Source of the DNA: Oricola cellulosilytica
Lineage (GTDB): Bacteria; Pseudomonadota; Alphaproteobacteria; Rhizobiales; Rhizobiaceae
Length of the DNA stretch: 64,000 nucleotides
Assembly: GCF_019966575.1 (NCBI RefSeq)
Contig: NZ_JAINFK010000001.1
Location: forward strand, 186,001 to 250,000
Direction of reading: 5' to 3'
Each line of letters starts with the position of its first letter. The first letter of the stretch is position 1. A program made the position numbers and the translations under genes. Shown here piece by piece: positions 7,978 to 17,495 of this stretch. The notes under the pieces are model-generated. The model made no database searches. It had not been told where the DNA came from and saw only the letters and a program-made list of their open reading frames with translations.

Positions 7978-9318
7978 TCAGCCGAAAACCCTCCGCGCCT
8001 TGCGCGGGAGGATCGCCAGCAGCGTCAGTCCGCGCACGCCCAGAAAGACGTTGAGGGCAAGCCATAGCCCGTGATTGCCGTAGGCCGGCACAACCGTCAG
8101 CAGCAGGATCACAAACACCGCCAGTGACGCCAGCATCATGTTGCGCATGTCCTTCGACCAGGTCGCGCCGATGAATACGCCATCCATCTCGAAGGCGAGC
8201 ACGCCCGCAATCGCGGTCAGCGCCGCCCACATCAGGTAGGTCTTCGCCTCGGCTCGCACGTCCGGTGCCGTGGTCATCAGGTCGATGGCTGCCGGTCCGA
8301 ACAGGACGACCATGATGGTCGTGAAGCCGGCGAGGGCGAATCCCCACATCGTCGTCAGCCGGACGGCGCGCCAGAAAGCCGGCGGATGATTTGCGCCGAT
8401 TGCCCGCCCGACGATCTGTTCGGCGGCGGTCGCGAACCCGTCGAGATAATATCCGGCGATGAGGAAGAAGTTCATCAGGATCGCATTGGCGGCAAGCGTG
8501 ACAGCGCCGAACTGCGCGCCGGTACGCGTGAACAGCGAGAAGCCCGCAAGCAGAGCGAAGGATCGGATCATTATATCGCGGTTGACCGACACGAGGCGCA
8601 AGAATGCCTCGCGATCGAGGACGCGCGCCCGGCTTGGCGCGTGGCGGAGGTCGAACCCGCGCCTGATCCACCAGAAACCGGCTCCGGCGGCGATCGCCTC
8701 CCCGAGCACCGTGCCGATGGCCACGCCCTCTATCTGCCAGCCGAGGACGAGCCCGAACCAGATCGATCCGGCAATGTTGATCCCGTTCAGAAGCGTCTGC
8801 AGCAATAGCCCCGCCATGGCCCTTCCCTGCCCCAGCAGCAGGCCGAGAAGCGCATAATTAACCAGCGAGAACGGGGCGCCAAGCATGCGGATGGTGACAT
8901 AGCTGCGCGTAGCGTCCGCAACGCCCTCGCCGGGATTCATCAGCAGGATGCCGAGTTCGCGGATGAGCGGCCCAAGGATCAGCAGCACAAGGCCCAATCC
9001 CGCGGCAAGCAGGACAGCGCGCCAAAAGACGGCCTGTTGTTCGGTTTCGTCACCGCGGCCGAATGCTTGGGCGACGAAGCCGGTGGTTCCGGACCGCAGA
9101 AAATTGAACGTCGTGAAGACGATGTCGAAAATGATCGCGCCGACGGCAAGGCCGCCGATCAGCGCCGCATCTCCGAACTGGCCGATCACCGCCGTGTCCA
9201 CGATCCCCAGCAAGGGCGTCGTCAGGTAGGCCAGCGTCATCGGAACCGCGATGGCGAACACCATGCGGTTGCTGACCTCGAAGGGAAGCGAGGAAACGGA
9301 TGGCTCGGATGTCGTCAC
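7978..9318 (-). CDS. MATE (DinF-like) family multidrug/cation antiporter
   Basis: An inner-membrane exporter with about 12 hydrophobic segments. The N-terminus of the first repeat is recognisable (PMTLAYLTTPLLGIVDTAVIG, with Pro and Asp typical of DinF-type MATEs), and the duplicated half starts near RLVSVNRDIMIRSF. I choose the GTG at 9318 (VTTSEPSVSS), which gives ~446 aa, normal for the family. The frame is open upstream to an ATG at 9423, but that would overlap the divergent gene at 9401 and adds an atypical Cys-rich leader. Confidence 0.88.
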   Translation of the reverse strand: MTTSEPSVSSLPFEVSNRMVFAIAVPMTLAYLTTPLLGIVDTAVIGQFGDAALIGGLAVGAIIFDIVFTTFNFLRSGTTGFVAQAFGRGDETEQQAVFWRAVLLAAGLGLVLLILGPLIRELGILLMNPGEGVADATRSYVTIRMLGAPFSLVNYALLGLLLGQGRAMAGLLLQTLLNGINIAGSIWFGLVLGWQIEGVAIGTVLGEAIAAGAGFWWIRRGFDLRHAPSRARVLDREAFLRLVSVNRDIMIRSFALLAGFSLFTRTGAQFGAVTLAANAILMNFFLIAGYYLDGFATAAEQIVGRAIGANHPPAFWRAVRLTTMWGFALAGFTTIMVVLFGPAAIDLMTTAPDVRAEAKTYLMWAALTAIAGVLAFEMDGVFIGATWSKDMRNMMLASLAVFVILLLTVVPAYGNHGLWLALNVFLGVRGLTLLAILPRKARRVFG

Positions 9319-9400
9319 GGTCTGCCGGGATCGGTCGCGATGAATGGCGGAAGCGAGGCTTGGTTGCTTTTGCCGGCAAATGCAATAGCTGAACTTCGCC

Positions 9401-10306
9401 ATGCGCCTGCCCATAGTCCACAACCCCGCCTACGACGCGAAGTTCTCGCCGGACCATCGGTTTCCGATGAGCAAGTACGCATTGCTTGCCGAGGTCATTA
9501 TGCGCGAGGGCCTCGCGGGACCGGGAGATTTCCATGTCCCGATGCCGGCGCCCGCCGCGTGGATAAAGCTCGCCCACGATGCGGCCTATGTCGATCAGGT
9601 CTACGACTATCGCGTGCCGCCGGCGATCGAGAAGATCATCGGATTTCCGGTAACCGAGCGGACCTCCATCCGAGCGCAATGCGCGACCGCTGGGACCATC
9701 ATGGCGGCACGGCTGGCGTTGGAATACGGCATCGCGTGCAACACAGCCGGCGGGAGCCATCATGCCGGACACATGCATGGGGCCGGCTTCTGCACCTTCA
9801 ACGATGTGGCGGTCGCCGCCAAACTCATGCTCGCAGACGGAGAGATCGGCACCGCCCTCGTGCTCGATCTCGACGTTCATCAGGGAGACGGAACGGCAGC
9901 GATCCTGTCCGATGAACGCCGCGTCTTCACCGCCTCGGTCCATTCGCAGAAGAACTACCCGACCCGGAAGGTGGCGTCCGACTACGACCTCGGACTGCCG
10001 GACGGGATGGAAGACGCGGCGTATCTGAAGACGCTTGCCCTTGTGCTCGAACAACTGCGCGACCGGGTGTCGCCCGACATCGTCTTCTATAATGCCGGCG
10101 TCGACGTTCACGCCGAAGACAGGCTCGGGCGTCTCGCGCTCACCGATCGTGGGATCGAACAACGCGAGCGCATGGTCATTTCCCATTTCCGGCAGCGTGG
10201 GATTCCGGTCTGCGGCGTGATTGGCGGCGGTTATTCGAAGGACGTGGAAGCCTTGGCATTGCGCCACGTCATCCTGCATCGCGTGGCAAGCGAGTTTGTC
10301 TTCTAG
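9401..10306 (+). CDS. Histone deacetylase / acetoin-utilisation (AcuC-like) family protein (301 aa)
   Basis: A zinc-dependent amidohydrolase. Its catalytic elements appear in order: the GGSHHAGHMHG His pair (about residue 118), FCTFNDVAVAA, the zinc-binding DLDVHQGDGT (about 155), NAGVDVH (about 230), and a GGGYS near the C-terminus. Bacterial members deacetylate acetylpolyamines, acetylated small molecules or protein lysines. The stop overlaps that of the convergent CAP-domain lipoprotein by CTAG (10303-10306). Confidence 0.92.
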   Translation: MRLPIVHNPAYDAKFSPDHRFPMSKYALLAEVIMREGLAGPGDFHVPMPAPAAWIKLAHDAAYVDQVYDYRVPPAIEKIIGFPVTERTSIRAQCATAGTIMAARLALEYGIACNTAGGSHHAGHMHGAGFCTFNDVAVAAKLMLADGEIGTALVLDLDVHQGDGTAAILSDERRVFTASVHSQKNYPTRKVASDYDLGLPDGMEDAAYLKTLALVLEQLRDRVSPDIVFYNAGVDVHAEDRLGRLALTDRGIEQRERMVISHFRQRGIPVCGVIGGGYSKDVEALALRHVILHRVASEFVF

Positions 10307-10773
10307 GGCGAAAGCACCATCGCCCAATAGCGCCGGCCGCCCGCAGCCGACGCGTAGGCGACGCCGACACGGCCGAATTCATCATCAAGGAGGTTGCGGC
10401 GGTGTCCGGCCGATTGCGACCAGCCATAGACGGCCGATTCGGTGTCCGGCTGGCCGAACGCCAAATTTTCCGCAGCCGGGAAGTTCACGCCTGCCGCGCG
10501 CATGCGCCCCCTGAATCCGGCATGGGTCACCCGCCCCTGTACCGCCATGGCTTCGGCATGGTCGAGCGCGGCGCGCGACAGCACGTCGTCGGCCAGCAGC
10601 GGCTGCAAACCGTTATTGACACGCAGCGTATTGACCGGGGCCAGCGCCTCGCCGGTGACGATGCCGCTTTCGATCGGGCCGTCGACGGTGGCCGACCTCG
10701 TCGTGCACCCGGCGATGACCGGTGCAACCAGGAGAACGCCCGCACCAGTCAGAAGCGCCCGTCGGCCGATCAT
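10303..10773 (-). CDS. CAP/SCP-domain lipoprotein (156 aa)
   Basis: The start at 10773 gives a lipoprotein signal (MIGRRALLTGAG..., lipobox VIAGC about residue 24). A CAP domain follows: LRVNNGLQPLLADDVLSRAALDHAEAM, then AENLAFGQ and GWSQSAGHRRNLLDD, which hold the family's His/Glu cavity residues. It would be anchored on the periplasmic side. The ATG overlaps the stop of the upstream DUF6460-like gene (ATGA), so the two are coupled. Confidence 0.88.
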   Translation of the reverse strand: MIGRRALLTGAGVLLVAPVIAGCTTRSATVDGPIESGIVTGEALAPVNTLRVNNGLQPLLADDVLSRAALDHAEAMAVQGRVTHAGFRGRMRAAGVNFPAAENLAFGQPDTESAVYGWSQSAGHRRNLLDDEFGRVGVAYASAAGGRRYWAMVLSP

Positions 10774-11042
10774 GCGCGGCGGCCGTAATTGAGCAGCCGC
10801 ATCAGGATGAACACCGGAATGACGACCATCGCGCCGAGGATCAGCCAGTCGCCGAAACGGCCGAGCGCGGCCCACCCCTTCTCCCAGAGATTCACCGCGA
10901 AATCGCGCACCGCGAATAGGAGGTCCATCGGATAAATCTCGAACACGTTCATCACCATTCCGACCAGAACGGAGACCACGATGAGCTTGACGATGGTTCG
11001 GAAGACGGTATCGCCGAGAAAGGCATTCACGCGCATTGGCAT
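10770..11042 (-). CDS. Small two-helix membrane protein, DUF6460-like (90 aa)
   Basis: Start at 11042 (MPMRVNAF) is supported by an AGGGA element 5 nt upstream. The sequence contains one hydrophobic helix in TIVKLIVVSVLVGMVMNVF and another in GDWLILGAMVVIPVFILMRLL, linked by an aromatic segment. It resembles a small rhizobial membrane family annotated as DUF6460; the function is unknown. Coupled by ATGA to the CAP lipoprotein. Confidence 0.68.
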   Translation of the reverse strand: MPMRVNAFLGDTVFRTIVKLIVVSVLVGMVMNVFEIYPMDLLFAVRDFAVNLWEKGWAALGRFGDWLILGAMVVIPVFILMRLLNYGRRA

Positions 11043-11115
11043 CTGATTCCCTGAAAGCTGTGCATCGCAGCTAGTAAGAAACTGTGGCGTATGCAAGTCA
11101 CGGCGCGGTGCGGCG

Positions 11116-11125
11116 CCCCCCCCCC
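11116..11125. repeat. C10 homopolymer tract
   Basis: Ten consecutive C on the plus strand, starting 2 nt beyond the TAG stop (11127-11129, minus strand) of the nuclease gene. It does not affect the reading frame here. It is the sort of tract that varies in length or is mis-sequenced. Confidence 0.8.
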
Positions 11126-11126
11126 G

Positions 11127-12137
11127 CTAGACGACCAATGGCACACCCAGGGTATCGAGGTCGAATTCCGCCACCACGGGCGCATGATCCGATTCCGGGA
11201 ACTTGGCGTCAAAGGCGAAAGCGACACTTTCGTCATGGATCATCTCGTTGTGAATTTCGATGCCCTGGAAGCAGGCCATCATGCGTCGTGAGACGAGCAT
11301 GTGGTCGAGCAGGTTTCCGCGACCGTGATGAAACAGCGTGTAGCGCCTGCTCTGCGCGACGGAGAGGGCGACCGGATGCATCACCCGGTGATTGAGCGCG
11401 GGATTTCCCGTGTCCTCCGTCTGCCCGCGGATGGCCATCACGGGAACCTCATGGGGTTCGGCATTGAAATCGCCACAGATCAGAATATTCGCGTCCGGCT
11501 CCACGTCGAATATTCCGTCGATGAACATGCGTGTTTCGAGCGCGGCGCCCACCCGCTTCATTGAGGAGAGAAAATACCCCTCCGCCCAGCCTGATGCCGT
11601 TTTCCATTTGTAGTCGTCCGGGCCCTGTCCGGGTATCCGGGTGGGGTTCTTCGACTTGAAGTGGACATTCAGGATGTGAAGAACGACGCCCGACTGACGG
11701 CGCAGGCGGACGTAGAGCGTCGGCCGGTCCCAGATCACTTTCTTCGGCAACTGGTCGCCCTCGGCCGTTACCCGGAAATATTGCGGCGGATTGACGAGCG
11801 TGTTCTGGATTTCGCGCATTTCTTCGACGGTGTCGCCGGCCGGCGTGGCGACGACGAGGTTGCGGTATCGCTCGACGTCGGGCTTGTTCTTCAGGGTTGT
11901 CGAGGAAAGCGTGTGCACAGAGTATCGCGTTCCGCTCAACAACGTCTCCAGCGCTCTCAGGCGGCGCGGACCGGAGGCAACATTCTGGCCGTGCACCTCC
12001 TGAAAACAGATGATGTCGGCTCGCAGGCGCTCCAGCATTGGCCGCAGGATCCTCACACGCTCCTCAAACGGCGCGTCCCGGTCGGAACTGACAGCAACGT
12101 CGTCGAGGTTTTCGATGTTGTAGGTTGCGATCCGCAT
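11127..12137 (-). CDS. Endonuclease/exonuclease/phosphatase (EEP) family hydrolase (336 aa)
   Basis: A metal-dependent phosphohydrolase fold. Motifs in order are MRIATYNIENLDD (active-site Asn), IICFQEVHG (metal-binding Glu about residue 48), ILICGDFNAEP (about 218) and SDHAPVVAEF near the C-terminus with the catalytic Asp-His. No signal peptide is apparent. It could act on DNA, RNA or phosphoester metabolites. It follows the ATP-dependent DNA ligase on the same strand after a 94-nt gap, so a role alongside the repair cluster is possible but not shown. Confidence 0.88.
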   Translation of the reverse strand: MRIATYNIENLDDVAVSSDRDAPFEERVRILRPMLERLRADIICFQEVHGQNVASGPRRLRALETLLSGTRYSVHTLSSTTLKNKPDVERYRNLVVATPAGDTVEEMREIQNTLVNPPQYFRVTAEGDQLPKKVIWDRPTLYVRLRRQSGVVLHILNVHFKSKNPTRIPGQGPDDYKWKTASGWAEGYFLSSMKRVGAALETRMFIDGIFDVEPDANILICGDFNAEPHEVPVMAIRGQTEDTGNPALNHRVMHPVALSVAQSRRYTLFHHGRGNLLDHMLVSRRMMACFQGIEIHNEMIHDESVAFAFDAKFPESDHAPVVAEFDLDTLGVPLVV

Positions 12138-12231
12138 GGCATTTTTCCTCCCGCATTCGGTTGAGGCCTGTCGTCGCGACGGAGCGAGAGTAGCGGACCC
12201 GTGTGAAACGAGCGTGATCGCGCTCAGCGGT

Positions 12232-13848
12232 TCAGTCCAGCATCGCTTCCAGCGTTTCCAGCCGGTCGGCCTCGAATGGCGGCTTGTCCCACCTCAGCCG
12301 GGATATCCGCGGGAAGCGCATGGCGACGCCGGACTTGTGCCGCGCCGACCGGTTGAGACCCTCGAACGCAACCTCGACAACCAGGCCGTGATCCGGCTCC
12401 GCGCGCACCGATCGTACCGGCCCGAAGCGCTCAACCGTGTTGTCGCGCACATATTTGTCGATCTGCTTCAGTTCCTCGTCGGTGAAGCCAAAATAGGCCT
12501 TGCCGACGGGCACGAGCTGCGGATCGTCCATCGGTCCGGTCCACACGCCGAAAGTGTAGTCGGAATAGAAGCTCGACCGTTTGCCATGGCCGCGCTGGGC
12601 ATACATCAGCACAGCGTCGACCAGACGGGGATCGCGCTTCCATTTGAACCACGGCCCCTTCGGCCGGCCCGGCACATATGCGCCGTCCCGGCGCTTGAGC
12701 ATCAGCCCCTCGATCACCGGATCGGGCGGGTCGTTGCGTCTTTCGGCTACGTCCTCCCACGACGAGAACGCCAGCAGCGGCGAGAGGTCGAACCGGTCGG
12801 CGGGCACGCCCGCGACAAAGTCCTCGAGATGCCGGCGACGATCCTCGAAGGCGAGCGAACGCAAATCCCGGTCTCCCGACTGAAGCAGGTCGTAGGCGCG
12901 TACGAAAGCCGGATACTTCGCCTGCAGCTTCGCGGGCACGGCCTTGCGGTTCAGCCGCTGCTGCAAATCGGAAAACCTGCCCGTCCGGATCGCGCCCCCC
13001 TCCGGCCATCCGACAAGAAGCTCGCCGTCGATCGACCCCTCGAAGTCCATTGCCTCGAGCAGATCCGGGAAAGCGCCGGAGATGTCGTCCCCGGTGCGCG
13101 AATAGATGCGGCGGGCATTTCCCTCGGCAGTGACCTGCACACGAATGCCGTCCCATTTCCACTCCGCCAGGTAGTCCTTCGGGTCATAGCGGGTCAGTTC
13201 CTCGGCATCGGTCGGGGTGGCGAGCATGACCGGGCGAAACGGTGCAGCGGCCAGGTTCACCGGTTTTTCAGTCCTGCCATCCAGCCACGCGAAAAGCGGC
13301 AGATAGGGGGGCGTCAGCCCGTGCCAGAGCTCCTCGATCTCGGTCACGTCCTTGCCGCCGAAATCGGCCAGCGCCTGCTTCACCAATCGTGACGAAACGC
13401 CCACGCGCATGCCCCCGGTGATAAGCTTGAGCAGCGCGTAGCGGCCTTGGGAATCGAGAATGTCGAGCCAGCCTTCGACCAGCTTCGGGCCATCGGAGCG
13501 GGACGCCGAATGCAGCGCTTCCACAATCGTCGAAATCGTCAGATCGTCTGCGCCCCTGTCTTCAGCCCGCCCGTGGGGCGTCGGCCATATCAGCGACACC
13601 GTCTCGGCGAGATCGCCGACGAAATCGTAGGAATAGCCGAACAGCACCGGATCGACGCGCTCCTCCACCAGCCGGCGGATCATCGCCGGCTTGACCGACA
13701 AGATGTCGAGATCGCGGGTGATGGCGGCGATCGCGTAACCGCGGTCGGGATCGGGGGTCGCGGCGCAATAATCGACAAGCAGCTTCAGCTTCGCGTTGCG
13801 CGACGGGGTCAGGACCAGCCGGTCGAGCAGTTCGGCGAAGGGCTTCAT
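12232..13848 (-). CDS. ATP-dependent DNA ligase of the ligase-associated (cisplatin damage response) type, 538 aa
   Basis: Seals nicks using ATP. The adenylation motif I EWKWDGIR (KxDG, about residue 230) is intact. Motif III-like elements (SIDGELLVG), motif IV (EGLMLKRRDGAYV) and a C-terminal OB-fold with WFKWKRD follow. The ~200-residue N-terminal domain is typical of bacterial LigB/LigC-type enzymes. Its ATG overlaps the stop of the MBL-fold exonuclease (ATGA at 13845-13848). With the exonuclease, Lhr-like helicase and PdeM nearby it makes up the four-protein DNA repair set known in pseudomonads and rhizobia. Confidence 0.94.
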   Translation of the reverse strand: MKPFAELLDRLVLTPSRNAKLKLLVDYCAATPDPDRGYAIAAITRDLDILSVKPAMIRRLVEERVDPVLFGYSYDFVGDLAETVSLIWPTPHGRAEDRGADDLTISTIVEALHSASRSDGPKLVEGWLDILDSQGRYALLKLITGGMRVGVSSRLVKQALADFGGKDVTEIEELWHGLTPPYLPLFAWLDGRTEKPVNLAAAPFRPVMLATPTDAEELTRYDPKDYLAEWKWDGIRVQVTAEGNARRIYSRTGDDISGAFPDLLEAMDFEGSIDGELLVGWPEGGAIRTGRFSDLQQRLNRKAVPAKLQAKYPAFVRAYDLLQSGDRDLRSLAFEDRRRHLEDFVAGVPADRFDLSPLLAFSSWEDVAERRNDPPDPVIEGLMLKRRDGAYVPGRPKGPWFKWKRDPRLVDAVLMYAQRGHGKRSSFYSDYTFGVWTGPMDDPQLVPVGKAYFGFTDEELKQIDKYVRDNTVERFGPVRSVRAEPDHGLVVEVAFEGLNRSARHKSGVAMRFPRISRLRWDKPPFEADRLETLEAMLD

Positions 13849-14855
13849 TCCGCCTCATCCTCATAGCCGACAATGTGCAACGGCTTGGCGCGGATCTGGT
13901 TCAGCTCGCACCAGCGCACCAGCGCCTCTTCCCGACCATGGGTGACCCAGACCTCCTGCGGACGTATTTCCAGAATGGTTTCCGTCAGTTCATCCCAGTC
14001 GCAGTGATCGGAAAGGATCAGCGGCAATTCGACACCGCGCTGCTTGGCCCGCTGCCGGACACGCATCCAGCCGGAGGCGAAGCAGGCGATCGGATCGGGA
14101 AAGCGGCGCGCCCAGCGATCGGCGAACGCCGAAGGCGGACCGATCACGATCGCCCCCTCGAACTGGTCCTTCGCCGCCCTGTCGACCGTGGCCGGTGCCA
14201 GCGGTCCGAGCGCCACGCCCCGGCTTTCGTAATAGTCGCACAGCTTCTGCATCGCTCCGTGGATGTAGATCGGCTTGTCGTAGCCCGCCTCGCGCAGCAG
14301 CGCGATGACGCGCTGCGCCTTGCCGAGCGCGTAGGCCCCGACGAGATGGGCGCTTTGCGGAAACTGCCCGACGCTCTTCAGCAGCCGGGCGATCTCCTCG
14401 CGGTCGTCGGGGTGCCTGAACACCGGCAGTCCGAACGTCGCCTCGGTGATGAAAACGTCGCAGGCGACCGGCTCGAAGGTCGTGCAGGTCGGGTCGCGGC
14501 GGCGCTTGTAGTCACCGGAAGCGACGATCCGCACGCCGTCCTTTTCCACCGCGATCTGCGCCGCGCCGAGCACGTGCCCGGCCGGATGCCAGCTCACGCT
14601 CACGCCGTTGACCGTCATCGCCTCGCCATAGGCGGCTTCCTGCGAAGCGGCGGAAAAATCATCGCCGTACCGTATCGCCATGATGTCCAGCGTTTCGCGC
14701 GTCGCGGTCACATGGGCATGACCCGGACGCGCGTGATCCGCATGGCCGTGGGTGACGAGCGCGCGCTCGACCGGCCGGACGGGATCGATGTAAAAATCGC
14801 CGGGCGGACAATAGAGCCCCTTCGGTGTCGGACGTAGCAAATCCTCGAAACGCAT
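13845..14855 (-). CDS. Ligase-associated MBL-fold DNA exonuclease (336 aa)
   Basis: A metallo-beta-lactamase-fold DNA exonuclease of the SNM1/CPSF-like type. The signature HGHADHARPGH (HxHxDH) is about residue 33, with further metal ligands at WHPAGHVLGAAQ and the distal LSDHCDWDELTE. The start at 14855 (MRFEDLLRPTPKG) matches the usual N-terminus; the frame extends 27 codons further up to 14936, which I treat as non-coding. It is coupled to the ligase gene downstream and divergent from the helicase gene with 100 nt between them. Confidence 0.93.
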   Translation of the reverse strand: MRFEDLLRPTPKGLYCPPGDFYIDPVRPVERALVTHGHADHARPGHAHVTATRETLDIMAIRYGDDFSAASQEAAYGEAMTVNGVSVSWHPAGHVLGAAQIAVEKDGVRIVASGDYKRRRDPTCTTFEPVACDVFITEATFGLPVFRHPDDREEIARLLKSVGQFPQSAHLVGAYALGKAQRVIALLREAGYDKPIYIHGAMQKLCDYYESRGVALGPLAPATVDRAAKDQFEGAIVIGPPSAFADRWARRFPDPIACFASGWMRVRQRAKQRGVELPLILSDHCDWDELTETILEIRPQEVWVTHGREEALVRWCELNQIRAKPLHIVGYEDEAE

Positions 14856-14955
14856 GGCCCATAGATAGCCGTTCGACGATCCGCGGAAAGGGTATCGCGG
14901 AAGAAAACAGGAACATTGTCTTGGCCTTCCGGCCATCAGACCCTAGTTTGCCCGC

Positions 14956-17490
14956 GTGAGCATAGCGACCTCCCCCTCCAATCCGTCCTCGGACGGTATC
15001 GACCTGCCCGTCCCCTTTCTCGACTGGTTCATCTCGAAGGGCTGGCAGCCGCGCGCCCATCAGCTCGAGTTGCTGACGAAGGCAGATGCGGGACGGTCGT
15101 CGCTGCTGATCGCGCCGACCGGCGCCGGCAAGACGCTGGCTGGCTTCCTGCCGTCGCTTGTGGATCTGACGCGGCGCGGCAGCCCGCAGCCAGGCACGAA
15201 AAAACCGGGTGTGCACACACTCTACATCTCGCCGCTCAAGGCGCTTGCCGTCGACATCCACCGCAACCTGTCGACACCGGTCGAGGAAATGGCTCTGCCG
15301 GTCATGATCGAGACGCGCACCGGCGACACGCCGCAATCGCGCCGTCAGCGCCAGAAGCTCAACCCGCCGGACATATTGCTGACGACCCCGGAACAACTGG
15401 CGCTTCTGCTGTCGCACAAGGACGCTGAGCGTTTCTTTGCCGATCTGCGCTACGTGGTGCTTGATGAGCTGCACTCCCTGGTCACCTCCAAGCGCGGCCA
15501 CCTGCTCGCGCTCGGTCTGGCCAGGCTGCACCGCCTGTGTCCGAGACTGCGGGTGACCGGCCTGTCGGCGACGGTTGCGGAGCCCGACATGCTGCGGCAA
15601 TGGCTGGTGCCCCAGCGCGATGGCGGCGAAATGGCCGATATCATCACGGTCGCTGGCGGCGCGAAGCCGGACATCACCATCCTGAAATCGAAGGAGCGGG
15701 TGCCGTGGAGCGGCCATTCGGCGCGCTATTCCATGCCGGAAGTCTACGAAGCGATCCGTCGGCACAAGACGACGCTGCTGTTCGTCAACACACGCTCGCA
15801 GTCCGAAATGCTGTTTCAGGAACTGTGGCGGATCAACGAGGACAATCTGCCGATCGCGCTGCATCACGGCTCGCTCGATGTCAGCCAGCGGCGCAAGGTC
15901 GAGCATGCGATGCAGAACAACGCGCTGCGCGCCATCGTCGCCACGTCGACCCTCGACCTCGGTATCGACTGGGGCGATGTCGACCTCGTCATCCATGTCG
16001 GCTCGCCGAAGGGCGCCAGCCGGCTTGCACAGCGCATCGGCCGCGCCAATCACCGCATGGACGAGGCGTCGAAGGCGATCCTGGTGCCGGCGAACCGCTT
16101 CGAGGTGATGGAATGCCAGGCGGCGCTCGACGCCAACTATCTCGGCGCGCAGGACACGCCGCCGTTGGCCGAGGGCGCGCTTGACGTGCTGTGCCAGCAC
16201 ATCCTCGGGACGGCTTGCGCGGAGCCATTCCGTTCAGACGATCTGTATGCGGAAATCGTGACTGCCGCGCCATATGCGAATCTGCCGCGCGAGACCTTCG
16301 ACCGGGCGGTGCAGTTCGTTGCTCATGGCGGCTACGCCCTGCAATCCTACGAGCGTTACGCGCGCATCCGCCAAACCAGCGAGGGAACCTGGCGCATCTC
16401 GCATCCCTCCATCGCCCAGCAGTACCGGCTTAACGCCGGGACGATCGTCGAGGCGGCAATGCTGAACATCCGAATGACGCGCCATCGCGACAAGGGTGCC
16501 GCGGTGCGGGCCGGGCCGACGCTGGGAAAGATCGAGGAGGGCTTCGTCGAGGCGCTTGCCCCGGGCGACACCTTCCTGTTTGCCGGAAAGGTTCTGCGTT
16601 TCGAAGGCATTCGCGAAAGCGACTGTATCGTATCGAAGGCCAGCGATCTGAACGCCAAGGTGCCGGTCTATGCGGGCGGCAAGTTTCCGACGACGACCTA
16701 TCTGTCCGAGCAGGTCCGCAAGATGCTTTCTGACCGGAAGAGCTGGAGCCGGCTGCCCGCCCAGGTATCGGACTGGCTGCACATCCAGAAACGGAAATCT
16801 GCGGTGCCGGGCCCGCGGGACCTTCTGGTAGAGACGTTCCCCCGCGGCGCGCGGTACTACCTCGTCGCCTATCCGTTCGAAGGGCGGCTCGCGCACCAGA
16901 CGCTCTGCATGTTGCTGACCCGCCGCCTCGAACGCGCGAAGGCGCGGCCGCTCGGGTTCGTGGCGTCGGACTATGCGGTGGCGATCTGGGGCCTGCGAGA
17001 CATGGGCGCGATGCTGCGCTCCGGCGAGATCACGCTGGACGGACTGTTCGATCAGGACATGCTGGGCGACGATCTGGAGTCATGGCTGGACGAATCCTTC
17101 CTTCTTAAGCGTACGTTCCGCAATTGCGCTGTCATCGCCGGCCTTATCGAGAAGCGTCATCCGGGAAAGGAAAAATCCGGCAGGCAGGTTACCGTTTCCG
17201 CCGACCTCATCTACGACGTCCTGCGCACGCACGAGCCGGACCATATCCTGCTTCAGGCGACGCGCACGGACGCGCGAACCGGATTGCTGGACATCGGCCG
17301 GTTAAACGACATGCTCTCGCGCATACGCGGACGAATCATGCATAAGGACCTGGAAGGGATATCGCCGCTGGCAGTCCCGGTGATGCTTGAAATCGGCAAG
17401 GAGTCCGTGCATGGCGGCGATGCGAGCGAGGCATTGATGGCGGAAGCAGCGAACGACCTCGTCCTCGAGGCGCTTGGAAAGGATATCTGA
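14956..17490 (+). CDS. Ligase-associated DNA damage response DEXH-box helicase (Lhr-core type, 844 aa)
   Basis: A superfamily 2 ATP-driven 3'-5' helicase. Walker A APTGAGKT lies about residue 55, the DEXH box is DELH (about 171), motif III is LSATVAEP, and the C-terminal RecA domain ends in RIGRANHRMDE. A winged-helix and Lhr-core beta-barrel region fill the C-terminal half. It uses a GTG start at 14956. It is followed 5 nt later by pdeM and forms the rightward arm of the ligase-associated repair cluster. Confidence 0.95.
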   Translation: MSIATSPSNPSSDGIDLPVPFLDWFISKGWQPRAHQLELLTKADAGRSSLLIAPTGAGKTLAGFLPSLVDLTRRGSPQPGTKKPGVHTLYISPLKALAVDIHRNLSTPVEEMALPVMIETRTGDTPQSRRQRQKLNPPDILLTTPEQLALLLSHKDAERFFADLRYVVLDELHSLVTSKRGHLLALGLARLHRLCPRLRVTGLSATVAEPDMLRQWLVPQRDGGEMADIITVAGGAKPDITILKSKERVPWSGHSARYSMPEVYEAIRRHKTTLLFVNTRSQSEMLFQELWRINEDNLPIALHHGSLDVSQRRKVEHAMQNNALRAIVATSTLDLGIDWGDVDLVIHVGSPKGASRLAQRIGRANHRMDEASKAILVPANRFEVMECQAALDANYLGAQDTPPLAEGALDVLCQHILGTACAEPFRSDDLYAEIVTAAPYANLPRETFDRAVQFVAHGGYALQSYERYARIRQTSEGTWRISHPSIAQQYRLNAGTIVEAAMLNIRMTRHRDKGAAVRAGPTLGKIEEGFVEALAPGDTFLFAGKVLRFEGIRESDCIVSKASDLNAKVPVYAGGKFPTTTYLSEQVRKMLSDRKSWSRLPAQVSDWLHIQKRKSAVPGPRDLLVETFPRGARYYLVAYPFEGRLAHQTLCMLLTRRLERAKARPLGFVASDYAVAIWGLRDMGAMLRSGEITLDGLFDQDMLGDDLESWLDESFLLKRTFRNCAVIAGLIEKRHPGKEKSGRQVTVSADLIYDVLRTHEPDHILLQATRTDARTGLLDIGRLNDMLSRIRGRIMHKDLEGISPLAVPVMLEIGKESVHGGDASEALMAEAANDLVLEALGKDI

Positions 17491-17495
17491 AAACC

